Origin: Flavobacteriaceae bacterium
GTDB lineage: Bacteria > Bacteroidota > Bacteroidia > Flavobacteriales > Flavobacteriaceae
Assembly (NCBI GenBank): GCA_028280265.1
Contig: JANQMD010000004.1
Location: 31,196 to 95,195, forward strand
Reading direction: 5' to 3'
Length of the DNA stretch: 64,000 nt
This document shows, one piece after another, positions 1 to 8,656 of the stretch. Both the position numbers and the translations under genes were made by a program. The notes below the pieces were generated by a model. That model ran no database searches and had not been told where the DNA came from. It was given only the letters and a program-made list of their open reading frames with translations. How positions within the stretch are numbered: the stretch's first letter is position 1; every line of letters begins with the position of its first letter.

Positions 1-950
1 TATCCATAAATCTTAGCCCATCCTTTTACACTGGGTACAACAGCTGGAAAACTCCCCACCTGAGTTACCTCTTCAACACATCCAACAAATGTACTTCCGA
101 TAAAGCTTTCATGAATATACTCTTGACCTTTCTCTAAGAGTCCTTTTGCATGCAATTGTGCCAATCGAGCGGAAGTTCCTGTTCCACATGGAGATCTGTC
201 GATGGCTTTGTCTCCGTAAAATACCGCATTTCTCCCATCCGAATCTTTACTCATCACTTCACCTGTCCATTGCAAATGCGTTACATTACGAATGGTCTCA
301 TCCTCTGGATGTACAAACAGATCTGGGTACCTCTTATTGATTCGATCTCGGACTACTTGAGAGTATTGCACTATTTGATTCGCAGTAAAATCGTGAATTC
401 CTGAAAAGTTTTTTTGAGGGTCAAAAATGGCATAAAAATTACCGCCATAAGCAACGTCAAAAGTTAACTCACCGAGATCAGGGCAATGCACCGTTAAACT
501 TTCAGCGACTAAGAAACTTTTCACATTGGTTAATTTTACCCAATCCACTTTACTTCCTGTTTGCTGATAATCAATGATCACCAATCCAGCTGGAGCCTCC
601 ATTCTAATCTTTCCAGGTGTTTTAGGAGTTATCAAACCTTCTTCAATAGCAATGGTAATGGTACCAATCGTTCCGTGTCCGCACATAGGCAAACTACCAG
701 ATGTTTCCAAGAATAGAATGGCAAAATCATTCTCAGGATTGTGAGGCGGATATAAAAAGGAGCCGCTCATCATGTCATGACCTCTTGGTTCGAACATCAA
801 ACCTTTACGAATCCAATCATATTCCTTGATAAAATGCTGACGCTTCTCACTCATGGTCTTTCCTATCAAAGGTGGGTGATTGCTTTTTACCACTCTAACA
901 GGATTTCCGCAAGTGTGTCCATCAATACATTCAAAAACACTCCTACTCAT
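1..950 (-). CDS. 4-hydroxyproline 2-epimerase (proline racemase family), 3' end off window
   Basis: Proline-racemase-fold enzyme expected to convert trans-4-hydroxy-L-proline to cis-4-hydroxy-D-proline, the first step of hydroxyproline catabolism. About 316 codons are visible. Both catalytic cysteines are present in their family motifs: PMCGHGTIG in the N-terminal half and DRSPCGTGTSA in the C-terminal half. The ATG at 950 reads MSRSVFECIDGHTCGNPVRVV, the normal family N-terminus. It overlaps the end of the upstream DUF885 peptidase gene by 8 bp, so it belongs to the same minus-strand operon as the KGSA dehydrogenase and the DapA-family deaminase. That context favours hydroxyproline over proline as substrate. 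The last few residues lie beyond position 1. The D-hydroxyproline dehydrogenase needed for step two is not in the window and probably lies to the left. Confidence 0.9.
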   Translation of the reverse strand, partial: MSRSVFECIDGHTCGNPVRVVKSNHPPLIGKTMSEKRQHFIKEYDWIRKGLMFEPRGHDMMSGSFLYPPHNPENDFAILFLETSGSLPMCGHGTIGTITIAIEEGLITPKTPGKIRMEAPAGLVIIDYQQTGSKVDWVKLTNVKSFLVAESLTVHCPDLGELTFDVAYGGNFYAIFDPQKNFSGIHDFTANQIVQYSQVVRDRINKRYPDLFVHPEDETIRNVTHLQWTGEVMSKDSDGRNAVFYGDKAIDRSPCGTGTSARLAQLHAKGLLEKGQEYIHESFIGSTFVGCVEEVTQVGSFPAVVPSVKGWAKIYG

Positions 951-2679
951 TTTTCGCTTTTTCAATATAGTTATTGATTCTATTTTCTAAAATGGCTAAG
1001 GTTACGGTTCCTTGTTCTAAAACAATCTCGTGAAATTCTCGGATATCAAAATCCTCTTTTAAAGCTTCTTCAACTCTTTTTCTTAGCTCTCTAATTTTTA
1101 ATTCTCCTATTTTGTAGGACAATGCCTGACCTGGCCATGAAATATACCGATCCGTTTCTGTATTAATTTCATGTATAGAGAGTGCAGTATTGGAACTCAT
1201 AAAATCAACTACCTGCTGACGTGTCCATCCTTTGGCATGAATTCCTGTATCCACTACTAATCGGCATGCTCTCCACATTTCATAGGTATATTTTCCAAAA
1301 TGTTCATAAGGTGTGGTATACATCCCCATTTCATCTGCCAGATATTCAGAATACAACCCCCATCCTTCACCATATGCCGACAAATATAAATTTCTCCGAA
1401 ACTGCGGGATGCTATCACCTAGTTCATTGTTTAACGAACCTTGTAGATGATGACCTGGAACAGCTTCATGGACCGTTAGAGAAGGCAATGTGTATAGGGT
1501 TCTGCTCGGCAAGTCATAGGTATTTACCCAATAATAACCTGGATCTGTACTATTCTTTGATGTTCCTATATAGCGTCCACCTGTATATTTAGGAGCTATT
1601 GCATCTGGAACTGGAGCTACACCATAAGGTTTTCTGGGCAATGTCTTAAAAAACCTAGGTAACTGCTCGTCAGCTCTTTTAGCCATATCTCTGGCAATCA
1701 TCAGAAGTTCTTTCGGAGTTTTTGCATAAAATTGAGGATCTGTTCTTAAAAATTTAAGAAAGCTCGCAAAGCTACCTTTGAAGCCTACTTCTTTGATAAT
1801 TTTTTGCATTTCAGCTTTAATTCTAGCGACTTCTTTTAGTCCAATTTGATGAATATCTTCAGCCGTGTACTTTGTACTCGTTGTATAAAAGTTAATCCTA
1901 TCCTGATAGTACTCTCTCCCACCTGGTGTCTCCGATACTCCAATTGCTGTTCTTGTTTTTGGTAAATACTCCGTCTCGAAAAAGGTTTTAATTCTTTTAA
2001 ACTGAGGCACTACTGAGTTTTCAATAGCAGTTTTAGCAACAGAGAGTACAGAATCTTTTTGTTCCTGAGTCATATCGTTAGGAAGATTCTCAAACGGTGA
2101 GTAGAAATAACTTTTTTTATAATTCTCTACAATATGGTCGTCATAGGTAGATTCATAACCTTTAAAGATTACTCTGGGTTGCGAAACGCCTTTTTCAAGT
2201 CCTTCTCTCAGATTTACAAAATGTTGATCGACAAAAACTGGAAGCGCATTTAACTTGTTTAAATAATTTTTGACTGCCCTATAGCTTGATAGTGGTCGAA
2301 CCATATAATTCAGGCTACTATGAAAACCAGCATCCGATAACAAAGGGTTTAAGAATCGTTCAAACTTGTAATAATTCACTTCATCCTCTAATACAAATTT
2401 TAATAATTCAGCAGAAATTCTCTCTGTTTCTGAAAGCTCCTCTAGTTTAATACATCCAAAATAGTCTAATTGCTCTTTGGCGAAATCATGTTCAGCCTTG
2501 TAGTAAGCTCTAGTGAAAAGTCCTAGGGGATATTTCTTCTTGTCGTATCCTTCGTGATTCTGATATGCATCAATCATTGCTTTTAGCTCAGTTGATGAGT
2601 CATTACACGATTCATTCTCAGAATTGCATGAAACTAATATTGTAAATGTTAACAGAAAAAGTCTTCCCAGTATTTTCAT
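943..2679 (-). CDS. DUF885 family zinc metallopeptidase-like lipoprotein
   Basis: A 578-residue protein with a lipoprotein signal peptide (MKILGRLFLLTFTILVSC, lipobox Cys18), so it is probably anchored in the envelope. It is a full-length DUF885 protein, a family of M3-like gluzincin peptidases. The zinc-site signature VHEAVPGHHLQ lies at about residues 403-413. Its ATG overlaps the stop of the aldehyde dehydrogenase gene (ATGA), and its stop overlaps the start of the epimerase gene, so it is translationally embedded between two hydroxyproline-catabolism enzymes. I infer a role in releasing hydroxyproline or imino acids from collagen-type peptides before uptake. Family and position are seen directly; substrate is inference. 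Confidence 0.88.
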   Translation of the reverse strand: MKILGRLFLLTFTILVSCNSENESCNDSSTELKAMIDAYQNHEGYDKKKYPLGLFTRAYYKAEHDFAKEQLDYFGCIKLEELSETERISAELLKFVLEDEVNYYKFERFLNPLLSDAGFHSSLNYMVRPLSSYRAVKNYLNKLNALPVFVDQHFVNLREGLEKGVSQPRVIFKGYESTYDDHIVENYKKSYFYSPFENLPNDMTQEQKDSVLSVAKTAIENSVVPQFKRIKTFFETEYLPKTRTAIGVSETPGGREYYQDRINFYTTSTKYTAEDIHQIGLKEVARIKAEMQKIIKEVGFKGSFASFLKFLRTDPQFYAKTPKELLMIARDMAKRADEQLPRFFKTLPRKPYGVAPVPDAIAPKYTGGRYIGTSKNSTDPGYYWVNTYDLPSRTLYTLPSLTVHEAVPGHHLQGSLNNELGDSIPQFRRNLYLSAYGEGWGLYSEYLADEMGMYTTPYEHFGKYTYEMWRACRLVVDTGIHAKGWTRQQVVDFMSSNTALSIHEINTETDRYISWPGQALSYKIGELKIRELRKRVEEALKEDFDIREFHEIVLEQGTVTLAILENRINNYIEKAKNE

Positions 2680-4256
2680 AATTTTCCTTGTATTAGTTGT
2701 CCGTTAACGGTTCTTGAAATATTCAATGGATTCTCTTCTTTTAACTCATCAGGCAATAAATCATTTGGCCAATCTTGATAGCTAAACGGTCGAACCCAAC
2801 GTTGGATGGAATGAATCCCCACTGCTGAAAAACGACTATCCGTTGAAGCAGGATAAGGACCTCCATGAACCATAGACGGACATACTTCCACTCCCGTTGG
2901 AACGCCATTGTAAATGAGTCTTCCTACTCTGTTCTGAAGTGCAGCTATAATTTTAGGGTATTGAACAGCTTCCCGATTATCGGCAATCAAAGTTCCTGTT
3001 AGTTGACCTTCTAATTGAGAGATAATTCTTTCTAACTCTTCCGTATTTTCACATTGTACAACCATCGAAAACGGGCCGAACACTTCTTGGTGTAATGTAG
3101 GATTTTCTAAAAAAGTCTTTCCTTTTACGGTGGTAATAGTTTGTCGTGCATAGTTAGGTTGAACATCTTTTGGATAATCTGCTATAATCTCAACATTTGA
3201 TTGAGAAAGTGCTTTATCACGATTCTTCTCGTATGCTCCTATAATGTTGGGATGCAACATTACTGAAGGTTCTATTTGTAGTATTTCATGACCTAGTGAT
3301 TGAATAAACTCTGTTAACTCATCACTTTCAATTCCTAAAACAAGACCTGGATTGGTACAAAATTGTCCTGTTCCTAGCGTAATAGAACTTGCATAGGTTT
3401 TGGCCAAACTTTCTGCTCTTTCTTTTAGAGCTTTGGGCAATATCACTACAGGATTGACACTTCCCATCTCTGCAAATACAGGTATGGGCTCTTCCCTTTG
3501 AGAAGCTAAATCTAACAATGCACGGCCACCTTGAATGCTTCCTGTGAATCCAACTGCTTTTATGAAAGGATGTTTTACCAATGCAACTCCTACCTCTATT
3601 CCGCTACTATTCAAATTGGAAAAAACACCTTCCGGCATTCCCGTTTTTTGAGCAGCTTTTACAATGGCTGATGCCACCAATTCTCCAGTTCCAGCATGCA
3701 TGGGATGTGATTTTACAATCACAGGGCAACCTCCTGCAAGTGCTGCCGCCGTATCTCCACCTGCTGTGGAGTATGCTAGAGGAAAGTTACTAGCTCCAAA
3801 AACGACCACTGGTCCTAATGGAATGTTCATCCTTCGAATGTCAGATTTGGGTAGTGGTGTTCTATCGGGAACCGCTGTATCAATCGTAGCTTCCACCCAA
3901 GAACCCTCAGTTACGAGTTCTGCAAAGGACCTCAATTGAAAAATAGTTCTTCCTCTTTCTCCTTTTGCTCTGCCTTCAGGTAAACCTGTCTCAGAACAAT
4001 ACACTTGAATTAATTCATCGTCAAGTGCTAAAATTTCATCTGCAATGGCGTTTAAAAAATTCGCTTTCTCTTTACCAGAACAACTTCTGTACTCTTGAAA
4101 AGCTTTATTGGCTAGTGTTATCGATTTCTCTATTTCTTGATCAGAGGCTTCAAAATACAACTGTTCGTTTTCAGAATTAGCTATTGGGTTGAACGTCTGA
4201 AAGGTTTTATTTCCATCTCCTGAAAGAGAAAATCCAATAAAATTTTTACCTGTCAT
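2676..4256 (-). CDS. alpha-ketoglutarate semialdehyde dehydrogenase (NADP+ aldehyde dehydrogenase)
   Basis: A 526-residue aldehyde dehydrogenase of the 2,5-dioxovalerate (ketoglutarate semialdehyde) subfamily. Visible landmarks are the coenzyme-binding stretch FGASNFPLAYSTAGGDTA, the general-base region AEMGSVNPVV, and the catalytic cysteine in GQFCTNPG. In hydroxyproline degradation it oxidises ketoglutarate semialdehyde to 2-oxoglutarate, which enters the TCA cycle. The gene starts one base after the stop of the upstream DapA-family deaminase and overlaps the next gene by 4 bp, so the operon is tightly coupled. The same enzyme type serves pentose and glucarate pathways, but the neighbours here specify hydroxyproline. 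Confidence 0.92.
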   Translation of the reverse strand: MTGKNFIGFSLSGDGNKTFQTFNPIANSENEQLYFEASDQEIEKSITLANKAFQEYRSCSGKEKANFLNAIADEILALDDELIQVYCSETGLPEGRAKGERGRTIFQLRSFAELVTEGSWVEATIDTAVPDRTPLPKSDIRRMNIPLGPVVVFGASNFPLAYSTAGGDTAAALAGGCPVIVKSHPMHAGTGELVASAIVKAAQKTGMPEGVFSNLNSSGIEVGVALVKHPFIKAVGFTGSIQGGRALLDLASQREEPIPVFAEMGSVNPVVILPKALKERAESLAKTYASSITLGTGQFCTNPGLVLGIESDELTEFIQSLGHEILQIEPSVMLHPNIIGAYEKNRDKALSQSNVEIIADYPKDVQPNYARQTITTVKGKTFLENPTLHQEVFGPFSMVVQCENTEELERIISQLEGQLTGTLIADNREAVQYPKIIAALQNRVGRLIYNGVPTGVEVCPSMVHGGPYPASTDSRFSAVGIHSIQRWVRPFSYQDWPNDLLPDELKEENPLNISRTVNGQLIQGKL

Positions 4257-4257
4257 T

Positions 4258-5172
4258 TTATAAGTTTTTATAGTCTGGTAATGTCGGTCTATTTTTCAAG
4301 CCTGTTTCAATAACTTTTAAGACATGCTCTCTTTCTTTACCTATTAAGGGTAGCCTGGGTGCTCTCACATTTTCGGTTCCAATGCCCGTGGCTACTTCCA
4401 CTAACTTGATATTTTGCACTAATTTAGGGTTAATATCCAACTCTAACAAAGGTAAAAACCAACGATAAATCTCAAGTGCTTCTTGGATTCTTCCTACTTT
4501 TTGTAGTTCATAAATTGCGACTGTTTCCTCAGGAAAAGCACATACCAAACCTGCAATCCATCCATCAGCTCCCATTAATAAGCTTTCTAAAGCAAGTGTA
4601 TCTACACCAGTCATTATCTTCAAACGATCTCCAAATTGATTTTTGATTCGTGTTACATTGGATATATCACGAGTAGACTCCTTTACTGCTTGAATATTAT
4701 CACACTTCAGCAGTTGCTCAAACATATCCAGAGTCACCTCAACTTTATAATCTACAGGGTTGTTGTAAACCATAATGGGTAATGAAGTATTGTTGGCTAC
4801 AGATTTAAAATATTCTACAGTTTCTCGATCTCCAGCTTTGTACCTCATCGGAGGCAACATCATAAGTGCATTCGCTCCATCTTCTTCTGCTTGTTGTGCA
4901 GCTTTTATAGCTCCTTTTGTGGACTGTTCTGCCACATTCATTAATACGGGCACCTTTTTAGCTACCTTATCCGCTGTATAGCGAGTAAGTGTTCTTTTCT
5001 CTTCTTCTAATAAGGTACTTGCCTCTCCTAATGTCCCTCCCAATACAATACCATGAACTCCTGCATTTAATTGTGCTTGTATGTTTTTTTCAAACATTTC
5101 TAAATCCAAAGAATCGTCATTGGTAAATTTTGTGGTAACTGCTGGCATAACGCCTTTCCATTGAATACTCAT
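4258..5172 (-). CDS. DapA-family 1-pyrroline-4-hydroxy-2-carboxylate deaminase
   Basis: Class I aldolase of the dihydrodipicolinate synthase / N-acetylneuraminate lyase superfamily, about 304 residues. The Schiff-base lysine is in AVKEST and the conserved active-site tyrosine in IMVYNNP. A longer reading begins at 5226, but the ATG at 5172 gives MSIQWKGVMPAVTTKF, the standard family N-terminus, so I use it. Between an epimerase and a KGSA dehydrogenase the expected reaction is deamination of the pyrroline-hydroxycarboxylate to ketoglutarate semialdehyde. It is the first gene of the operon, 216 bp from the divergent AraC gene. A true DHDPS is less likely because no lysine-pathway genes are near. 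Confidence 0.88.
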   Translation of the reverse strand: MSIQWKGVMPAVTTKFTNDDSLDLEMFEKNIQAQLNAGVHGIVLGGTLGEASTLLEEEKRTLTRYTADKVAKKVPVLMNVAEQSTKGAIKAAQQAEEDGANALMMLPPMRYKAGDRETVEYFKSVANNTSLPIMVYNNPVDYKVEVTLDMFEQLLKCDNIQAVKESTRDISNVTRIKNQFGDRLKIMTGVDTLALESLLMGADGWIAGLVCAFPEETVAIYELQKVGRIQEALEIYRWFLPLLELDINPKLVQNIKLVEVATGIGTENVRAPRLPLIGKEREHVLKVIETGLKNRPTLPDYKNL

Positions 5173-5297
5173 TTCTATTTTTTTAGTAGGGTAAAAGTAT
5201 TTCAGTTCCATCGTTTTTAATAACACGAGATTATCACATTATGATATTATATTATCCTATTTTTTTATTTAATACGAATCATTGAGTAACTTTAGCT

Positions 5298-5305
5298 TAC
5301 ATTTG
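5298..5305 (+). promoter_or_regulatory. candidate -7 box for the AraC gene
   Basis: TACATTTG matches the Bacteroidota -7 consensus TAnnTTTG and points toward the AraC regulator. No convincing -33 TTTG is visible at the usual spacing. If used, the two heptamer repeat tracts downstream lie within the 5' untranslated leader. Confidence 0.35.
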
Positions 5306-5314
5306 AAAATCCAG

Positions 5315-5338
5315 TGAACAATGAACAATGAACAATGA
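5315..5338. repeat. heptamer repeat TGAACAA x 3
   Basis: Three perfect copies of TGAACAA plus a partial fourth lie in the intergenic region between the hydroxyproline operon and the AraC gene, just upstream of a second tract with a different 7-bp unit. Confidence 0.9.
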
Positions 5339-5341
5339 ATA

Positions 5342-5390
5342 TGATAATTGATAATTGATAATTGATAATTGATAATTGATAATTGATAAT
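5342..5390. repeat. heptamer repeat TGATAAT x 7 reaching the AraC start codon
   Basis: Seven perfect tandem copies of TGATAAT (49 bp). The last two bases of the final copy are the A and T of the ATG start codon (5389-5391) of the AraC regulator. The unit carries TGA and TAA, so no reading frame passes through it. A change in copy number would alter leader length and the start-site context, not the frame. Confidence 0.95.
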
Positions 5391-6231
5391 GCAAGTACTT
5401 CCTTTTCAAATACCAAAACCCACCAATGATGGATTGATTTATCAGGAGGATCATGAATATAGTTTTTATGATCAACTCCATGAGCATAAGGAGATTCAAT
5501 TGAGTTATATTCTTGAAGGAGCAGGAACGCTTATTGTAGGAGATTCTATATCGCAATATAAAAAAGGAGACTTTTTAGCTATTGACGGACATCTGCCACA
5601 CCTTTTTAAAAGTGATAAAAATCAGAATATAAAATCTCACATGCTCACACTATTTTTCACTAAAGATAGTTTTGGAACATCTTTTTTTGATTTGGAAGAG
5701 GTCTCACAAACTCAGCAGTTTTTCAAGAGTATTGGAAATGGTTTCAGAGTGCTTTCAAATAAGCAAAGTTTAGAGGGTTATTTTTTATCGTTGAAAAAGC
5801 AGACCAAATTAGAACGATTTATTACCTTTTTACAAATTATGAAGCTTTTGGCAACCGCAAAAAAGCAACCTCTTTCATCATACATTTATGAGAAAAATTA
5901 CTCCGATAAGGAAGGAAAAAGAATGCAGTTGGTTCTATCATATACTATGAATCATTTTACTAGGAATATTTCACTAACAGAGATCTCAGACATCGCCAAT
6001 ATGACGAAAAATGCATTCTGTAAGTACTTTAAGAAGAGAACTAATAAAACCTACATTCAGTTTTTAAATGAACTACGCATAGAAAGTGCAAGCAAACTGT
6101 TATTAAATCAAAAAGAACTATCTGTATCGGAAATTGCTTATCGGTCAGGGTTTGGAAATGTCTCTAATTTTAATCGGCAGTTTAAGGCTCTTAAAAACAA
6201 AACTCCTTCATTTTACAGAAAGCATTTATAA
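5389..6231 (+). CDS. AraC-family transcriptional regulator (cupin + HTH)
   Basis: A 280-residue regulator. Residues 1 to about 150 look like an AraC-type cupin sensor (HEHKEIQLSYILEGAGTLIVGD). The C-terminal ~100 residues hold the paired helix-turn-helix motifs (ISLTEISDIANMTKNAFCKYFKKRTNKTY, then ELSVSEIAYRSGFGNVSNFNRQFKALKNKTPSFYRK). I chose the ATG at 5389 over the TTG at 5383 because it starts MQVLPFQIPKP. The gene is divergent from the hydroxyproline operon and is the obvious candidate regulator of it, with hydroxyproline or a breakdown product as ligand; that link is inferred from position. The tandem heptamer abutting its start codon could affect expression. Confidence 0.9.
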   Translation: MQVLPFQIPKPTNDGLIYQEDHEYSFYDQLHEHKEIQLSYILEGAGTLIVGDSISQYKKGDFLAIDGHLPHLFKSDKNQNIKSHMLTLFFTKDSFGTSFFDLEEVSQTQQFFKSIGNGFRVLSNKQSLEGYFLSLKKQTKLERFITFLQIMKLLATAKKQPLSSYIYEKNYSDKEGKRMQLVLSYTMNHFTRNISLTEISDIANMTKNAFCKYFKKRTNKTYIQFLNELRIESASKLLLNQKELSVSEIAYRSGFGNVSNFNRQFKALKNKTPSFYRKHL

Positions 6232-6254
6232 GCTTACGGATTTGTTGGAAATCA

Positions 6255-7454
6255 TTAAGTGGTTAACATTGTCTGAACCATATCGTAAGCAGATTGACAA
6301 GCACCATGTACAGTAGAGGAAGCTTGTGCATCTAATGCTTCACCTGCAAAATATACTTTATTATCTACAGGAGTTAAAATTTCATCTACATCACCATTGA
6401 ATGTACTTGAATAGCTTCCTAAAATATAGGGTTCAGCAGACCAGTTTTGAATGGTATGACGTACATAAGCTTTGCTAGCACGCCCACCAAAAACCTCATC
6501 TAATTCTTTCAAGATAAAATTAATTCTCTCTTGGTCTGAACCAAGACTGGTATAAGGTGTTGCAAATTGTTGAACAGCAAAAAGTCCAAGTATATTTCTA
6601 CTAGAATTCTTTCTAAATGCAGCGTCGTAATATGTCTTTTCAATTGACCCTCCTGCTGCGTTTATGATATTATCAAATAATAAAATATCAGGATAAAACC
6701 TTTCTGAAAATTCTATAAAAACTTTAATTCCATCTCCCATAGAAATACCATTTATGGCATCAACTTTTGCAGAAGATAAGGCTGGAGTAAAGTTTATGAC
6801 ATTAGACTTCAGGACATTTATAGGAACTGTAATTAACACCTTATTTCCCTCGTAGACATTATTATTTATGTCTGTTGCTCTCACTACCGAACCTGAATAG
6901 TTAATTTGTGTAATGGGCGTATTGAGTCTGATTTTACTTGTAAAATTTGGAACCAAATACTGTTCAAAAAACCCAAGCCAAGTAGTTCTTTTAAACTTAT
7001 ACTCGCTGTAGTAATTACTCGCAATATTTATGTTATTCAAACTTCCATTGACATAGGTTTTAATCGATTGAGGGTTGTATACAATAAGATCTAGATTGGC
7101 ATTTACCTGTGGATTACTAATGATGTTTGCCAATACCGAAGGAGATTCATGAATCCACTCTGCACCTAAATCTATAGGAAAATCGGCAAATGTACTGTCT
7201 CGCTTTACTCTACCTCCATATACAGGATTTGCTTCAAGAATCTCAAAATCGACACCATATCTATTCAATATATATCCAGCAGCTAAACCAGCTGCACCTG
7301 CTCCTATTACTAGGACTTTACCAGAGAAATTCGTTTGAAAATTGGGTAAATTGATATTGCTTCCATCTTCACTACAGGATTGCAGTATAAAATTCATAAA
7401 TGGAAAACCGACACCTAACGCTAAACTTTTTTTAATAAATTCTTTTCTGTCCAT
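6255..7454 (-). CDS. FAD-dependent flavin monoamine oxidase family protein
   Basis: A 399-residue amine-oxidase-fold flavoprotein. The N-terminus MDRKEFIKKSLALG is followed by a hydrophobic stretch ending in LQSC, which looks like an exported lipoprotein or an RK-variant of a Tat signal. The dinucleotide-binding motif VLVIGAGAAGLAAGY starts near residue 47, and the C-terminal FAD motif VYFAGEALDAQASSTVHGA is intact. It probably oxidises an amine or amino acid in the envelope; the substrate cannot be read. It ends close to the convergent AraC gene and starts 2 bp after the stop of the membrane-protein gene to its right, forming a two-gene unit. It is not the D-amino-acid dehydrogenase subfamily expected for hydroxyproline. 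Confidence 0.85.
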   Translation of the reverse strand: MDRKEFIKKSLALGVGFPFMNFILQSCSEDGSNINLPNFQTNFSGKVLVIGAGAAGLAAGYILNRYGVDFEILEANPVYGGRVKRDSTFADFPIDLGAEWIHESPSVLANIISNPQVNANLDLIVYNPQSIKTYVNGSLNNINIASNYYSEYKFKRTTWLGFFEQYLVPNFTSKIRLNTPITQINYSGSVVRATDINNNVYEGNKVLITVPINVLKSNVINFTPALSSAKVDAINGISMGDGIKVFIEFSERFYPDILLFDNIINAAGGSIEKTYYDAAFRKNSSRNILGLFAVQQFATPYTSLGSDQERINFILKELDEVFGGRASKAYVRHTIQNWSAEPYILGSYSSTFNGDVDEILTPVDNKVYFAGEALDAQASSTVHGACQSAYDMVQTMLTT

Positions 7455-7455
7455 A

Positions 7456-8091
7456 TCATTTATTTTTACTGAAATTAAGTACGATCCCAGCCTCTAACCC
7501 AAAAATGTCTGAGTTGACTTCTTGGCCTGTAAATTTTCTACCATAAAAAGCAGAAAAATAATATCCAATACGATTTGCCCTATTTTTCTCAAAACCTAGA
7601 TGTATTGTGGGCACAAGAAAATGAAGTGAACGACGGTCAAAAGTAAAGCTTCCATTACCTAAATTTACTGTAGCTCCTATATTTTGGCGTGCCAACATAT
7701 ACCCGAGAGCAACACCAATTTTAGGATGAATTTTTCGCTTAGGCCTATACCATTTGTATTGTAATTCTACGTCGAGGAAATAATTCCTTTGTATATCTAT
7801 GTTAGCAAAATATCCCAGTTTTGGGATAATTTCTAGCTTGTGTATTCTAGTTTGTGCTTTTTTATTTTCTTTAGCCCATTTTTTTAAGGGATAGCTAAAG
7901 CCTACTCTAGCACCAAACTGATTGATATAAGGAGCGTAGTATCCAACCCGCAAAGAAAACTTTTCATTATTTAATGAATCTTTTTCGATGTCTTGAGCCA
8001 ACAAGCTACTGGTAAATAAGAATAGTACAATACTCCATTTTATCTGAACATATTTTTTGCGTGAGTTAAAATAATAAAAGTCAGAAAACAT
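7456..8091 (-). CDS. predicted outer-membrane beta-barrel protein, unknown function
   Basis: A 211-residue protein with an N-terminal signal peptide (hydrophobic core WSIVLFLFTSSLLAQ, cleavage after Ala-Gln likely). It then alternates polar and aromatic residues and ends with strand-like sequence and a C-terminal VLNFSKNK, as small Bacteroidota outer-membrane barrels do. No catalytic motif is seen. It is 1 bp upstream of the flavin monoamine oxidase gene and probably cotranscribed with it. I do not recognise a named family. Confidence 0.7.
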   Translation of the reverse strand: MFSDFYYFNSRKKYVQIKWSIVLFLFTSSLLAQDIEKDSLNNEKFSLRVGYYAPYINQFGARVGFSYPLKKWAKENKKAQTRIHKLEIIPKLGYFANIDIQRNYFLDVELQYKWYRPKRKIHPKIGVALGYMLARQNIGATVNLGNGSFTFDRRSLHFLVPTIHLGFEKNRANRIGYYFSAFYGRKFTGQEVNSDIFGLEAGIVLNFSKNK

Positions 8092-8169
8092 TAAAAAGGA
8101 TATTTAATTACATATTAAGAATTTAGATGATCGTAAGTTAATAAATTATTTCGGATTAAACACTAAACA

Positions 8170-8574
8170 TTAGAGAGACGTATCATTATTTTTAAGCTCT
8201 TCTTTCATTTTTTTGGTGAGTCCCTTTACAACAAGATCGTAAGAATGGGTTATTAATTCTTGTACAAAAACATCGGGGACATCCCCATTGCAAACAACCG
8301 TATTCCAATGCTTAGCATGCACATATCTTGCATCAGGTTTTCTCCCTTGCTGAAATCCACCTATGATATCTTCGTGTTCATCACGAAGCTCTAATGCCCA
8401 TTCTGGATCCAATTTCACAATACACACTTCTTGTCGATTTTCCCATCGATCTAACGGAATCATAATGAACATTTTCCCCATTACCTTAATCACCAAGGTA
8501 TCGTTATCAAAAGGAAATCCCTCAGTAGTTCCCTTTTTAGCAATGCAAAAATGACGGAGTTGTTCTATATCCAT
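8170..8574 (-). CDS. MmcQ/YjbR family protein
   Basis: A 134-residue protein of the MmcQ/YjbR double-wing family. Typical features are the start MDIEQLRHFCIAKKGTTEGFPF, the central KMFIMIPL strand, and the AKHWNTV motif near residue 96. The family is usually called DNA-binding-like, but its function is not established. It is monocistronic, divergent from the small lipoprotein gene on its right. Confidence 0.85.
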   Translation of the reverse strand: MDIEQLRHFCIAKKGTTEGFPFDNDTLVIKVMGKMFIMIPLDRWENRQEVCIVKLDPEWALELRDEHEDIIGGFQQGRKPDARYVHAKHWNTVVCNGDVPDVFVQELITHSYDLVVKGLTKKMKEELKNNDTSL

Positions 8575-8605
8575 GATAAAGATTTGTTAATTAACATTTT
8601 ATTGC

Positions 8606-8634
8606 TTGAAAGGTAAGAATCATTTATAATTTTG
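8606..8634 (+). promoter_or_regulatory. candidate promoter for the small lipoprotein gene
   Basis: TTG at 8606-8608, an 18-bp spacer and TAATTTTG at 8627-8634 fit the Bacteroidota promoter pattern, 22 bp before the ATG at 8657. Confidence 0.45.
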
Positions 8635-8656
8635 AGTGACTAATCAACGTGAACTT

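Noticed and set aside
5342..5390. Tandem repeat as a CRISPR array
   Set aside because: Units are 7 bp and contiguous with no spacers; there are no cas genes.
6255..7454. D-hydroxyproline dehydrogenase for the upstream operon
   Set aside because: It is an amine-oxidase-family flavoprotein with an export signal, convergent with the AraC gene, and not part of the operon.
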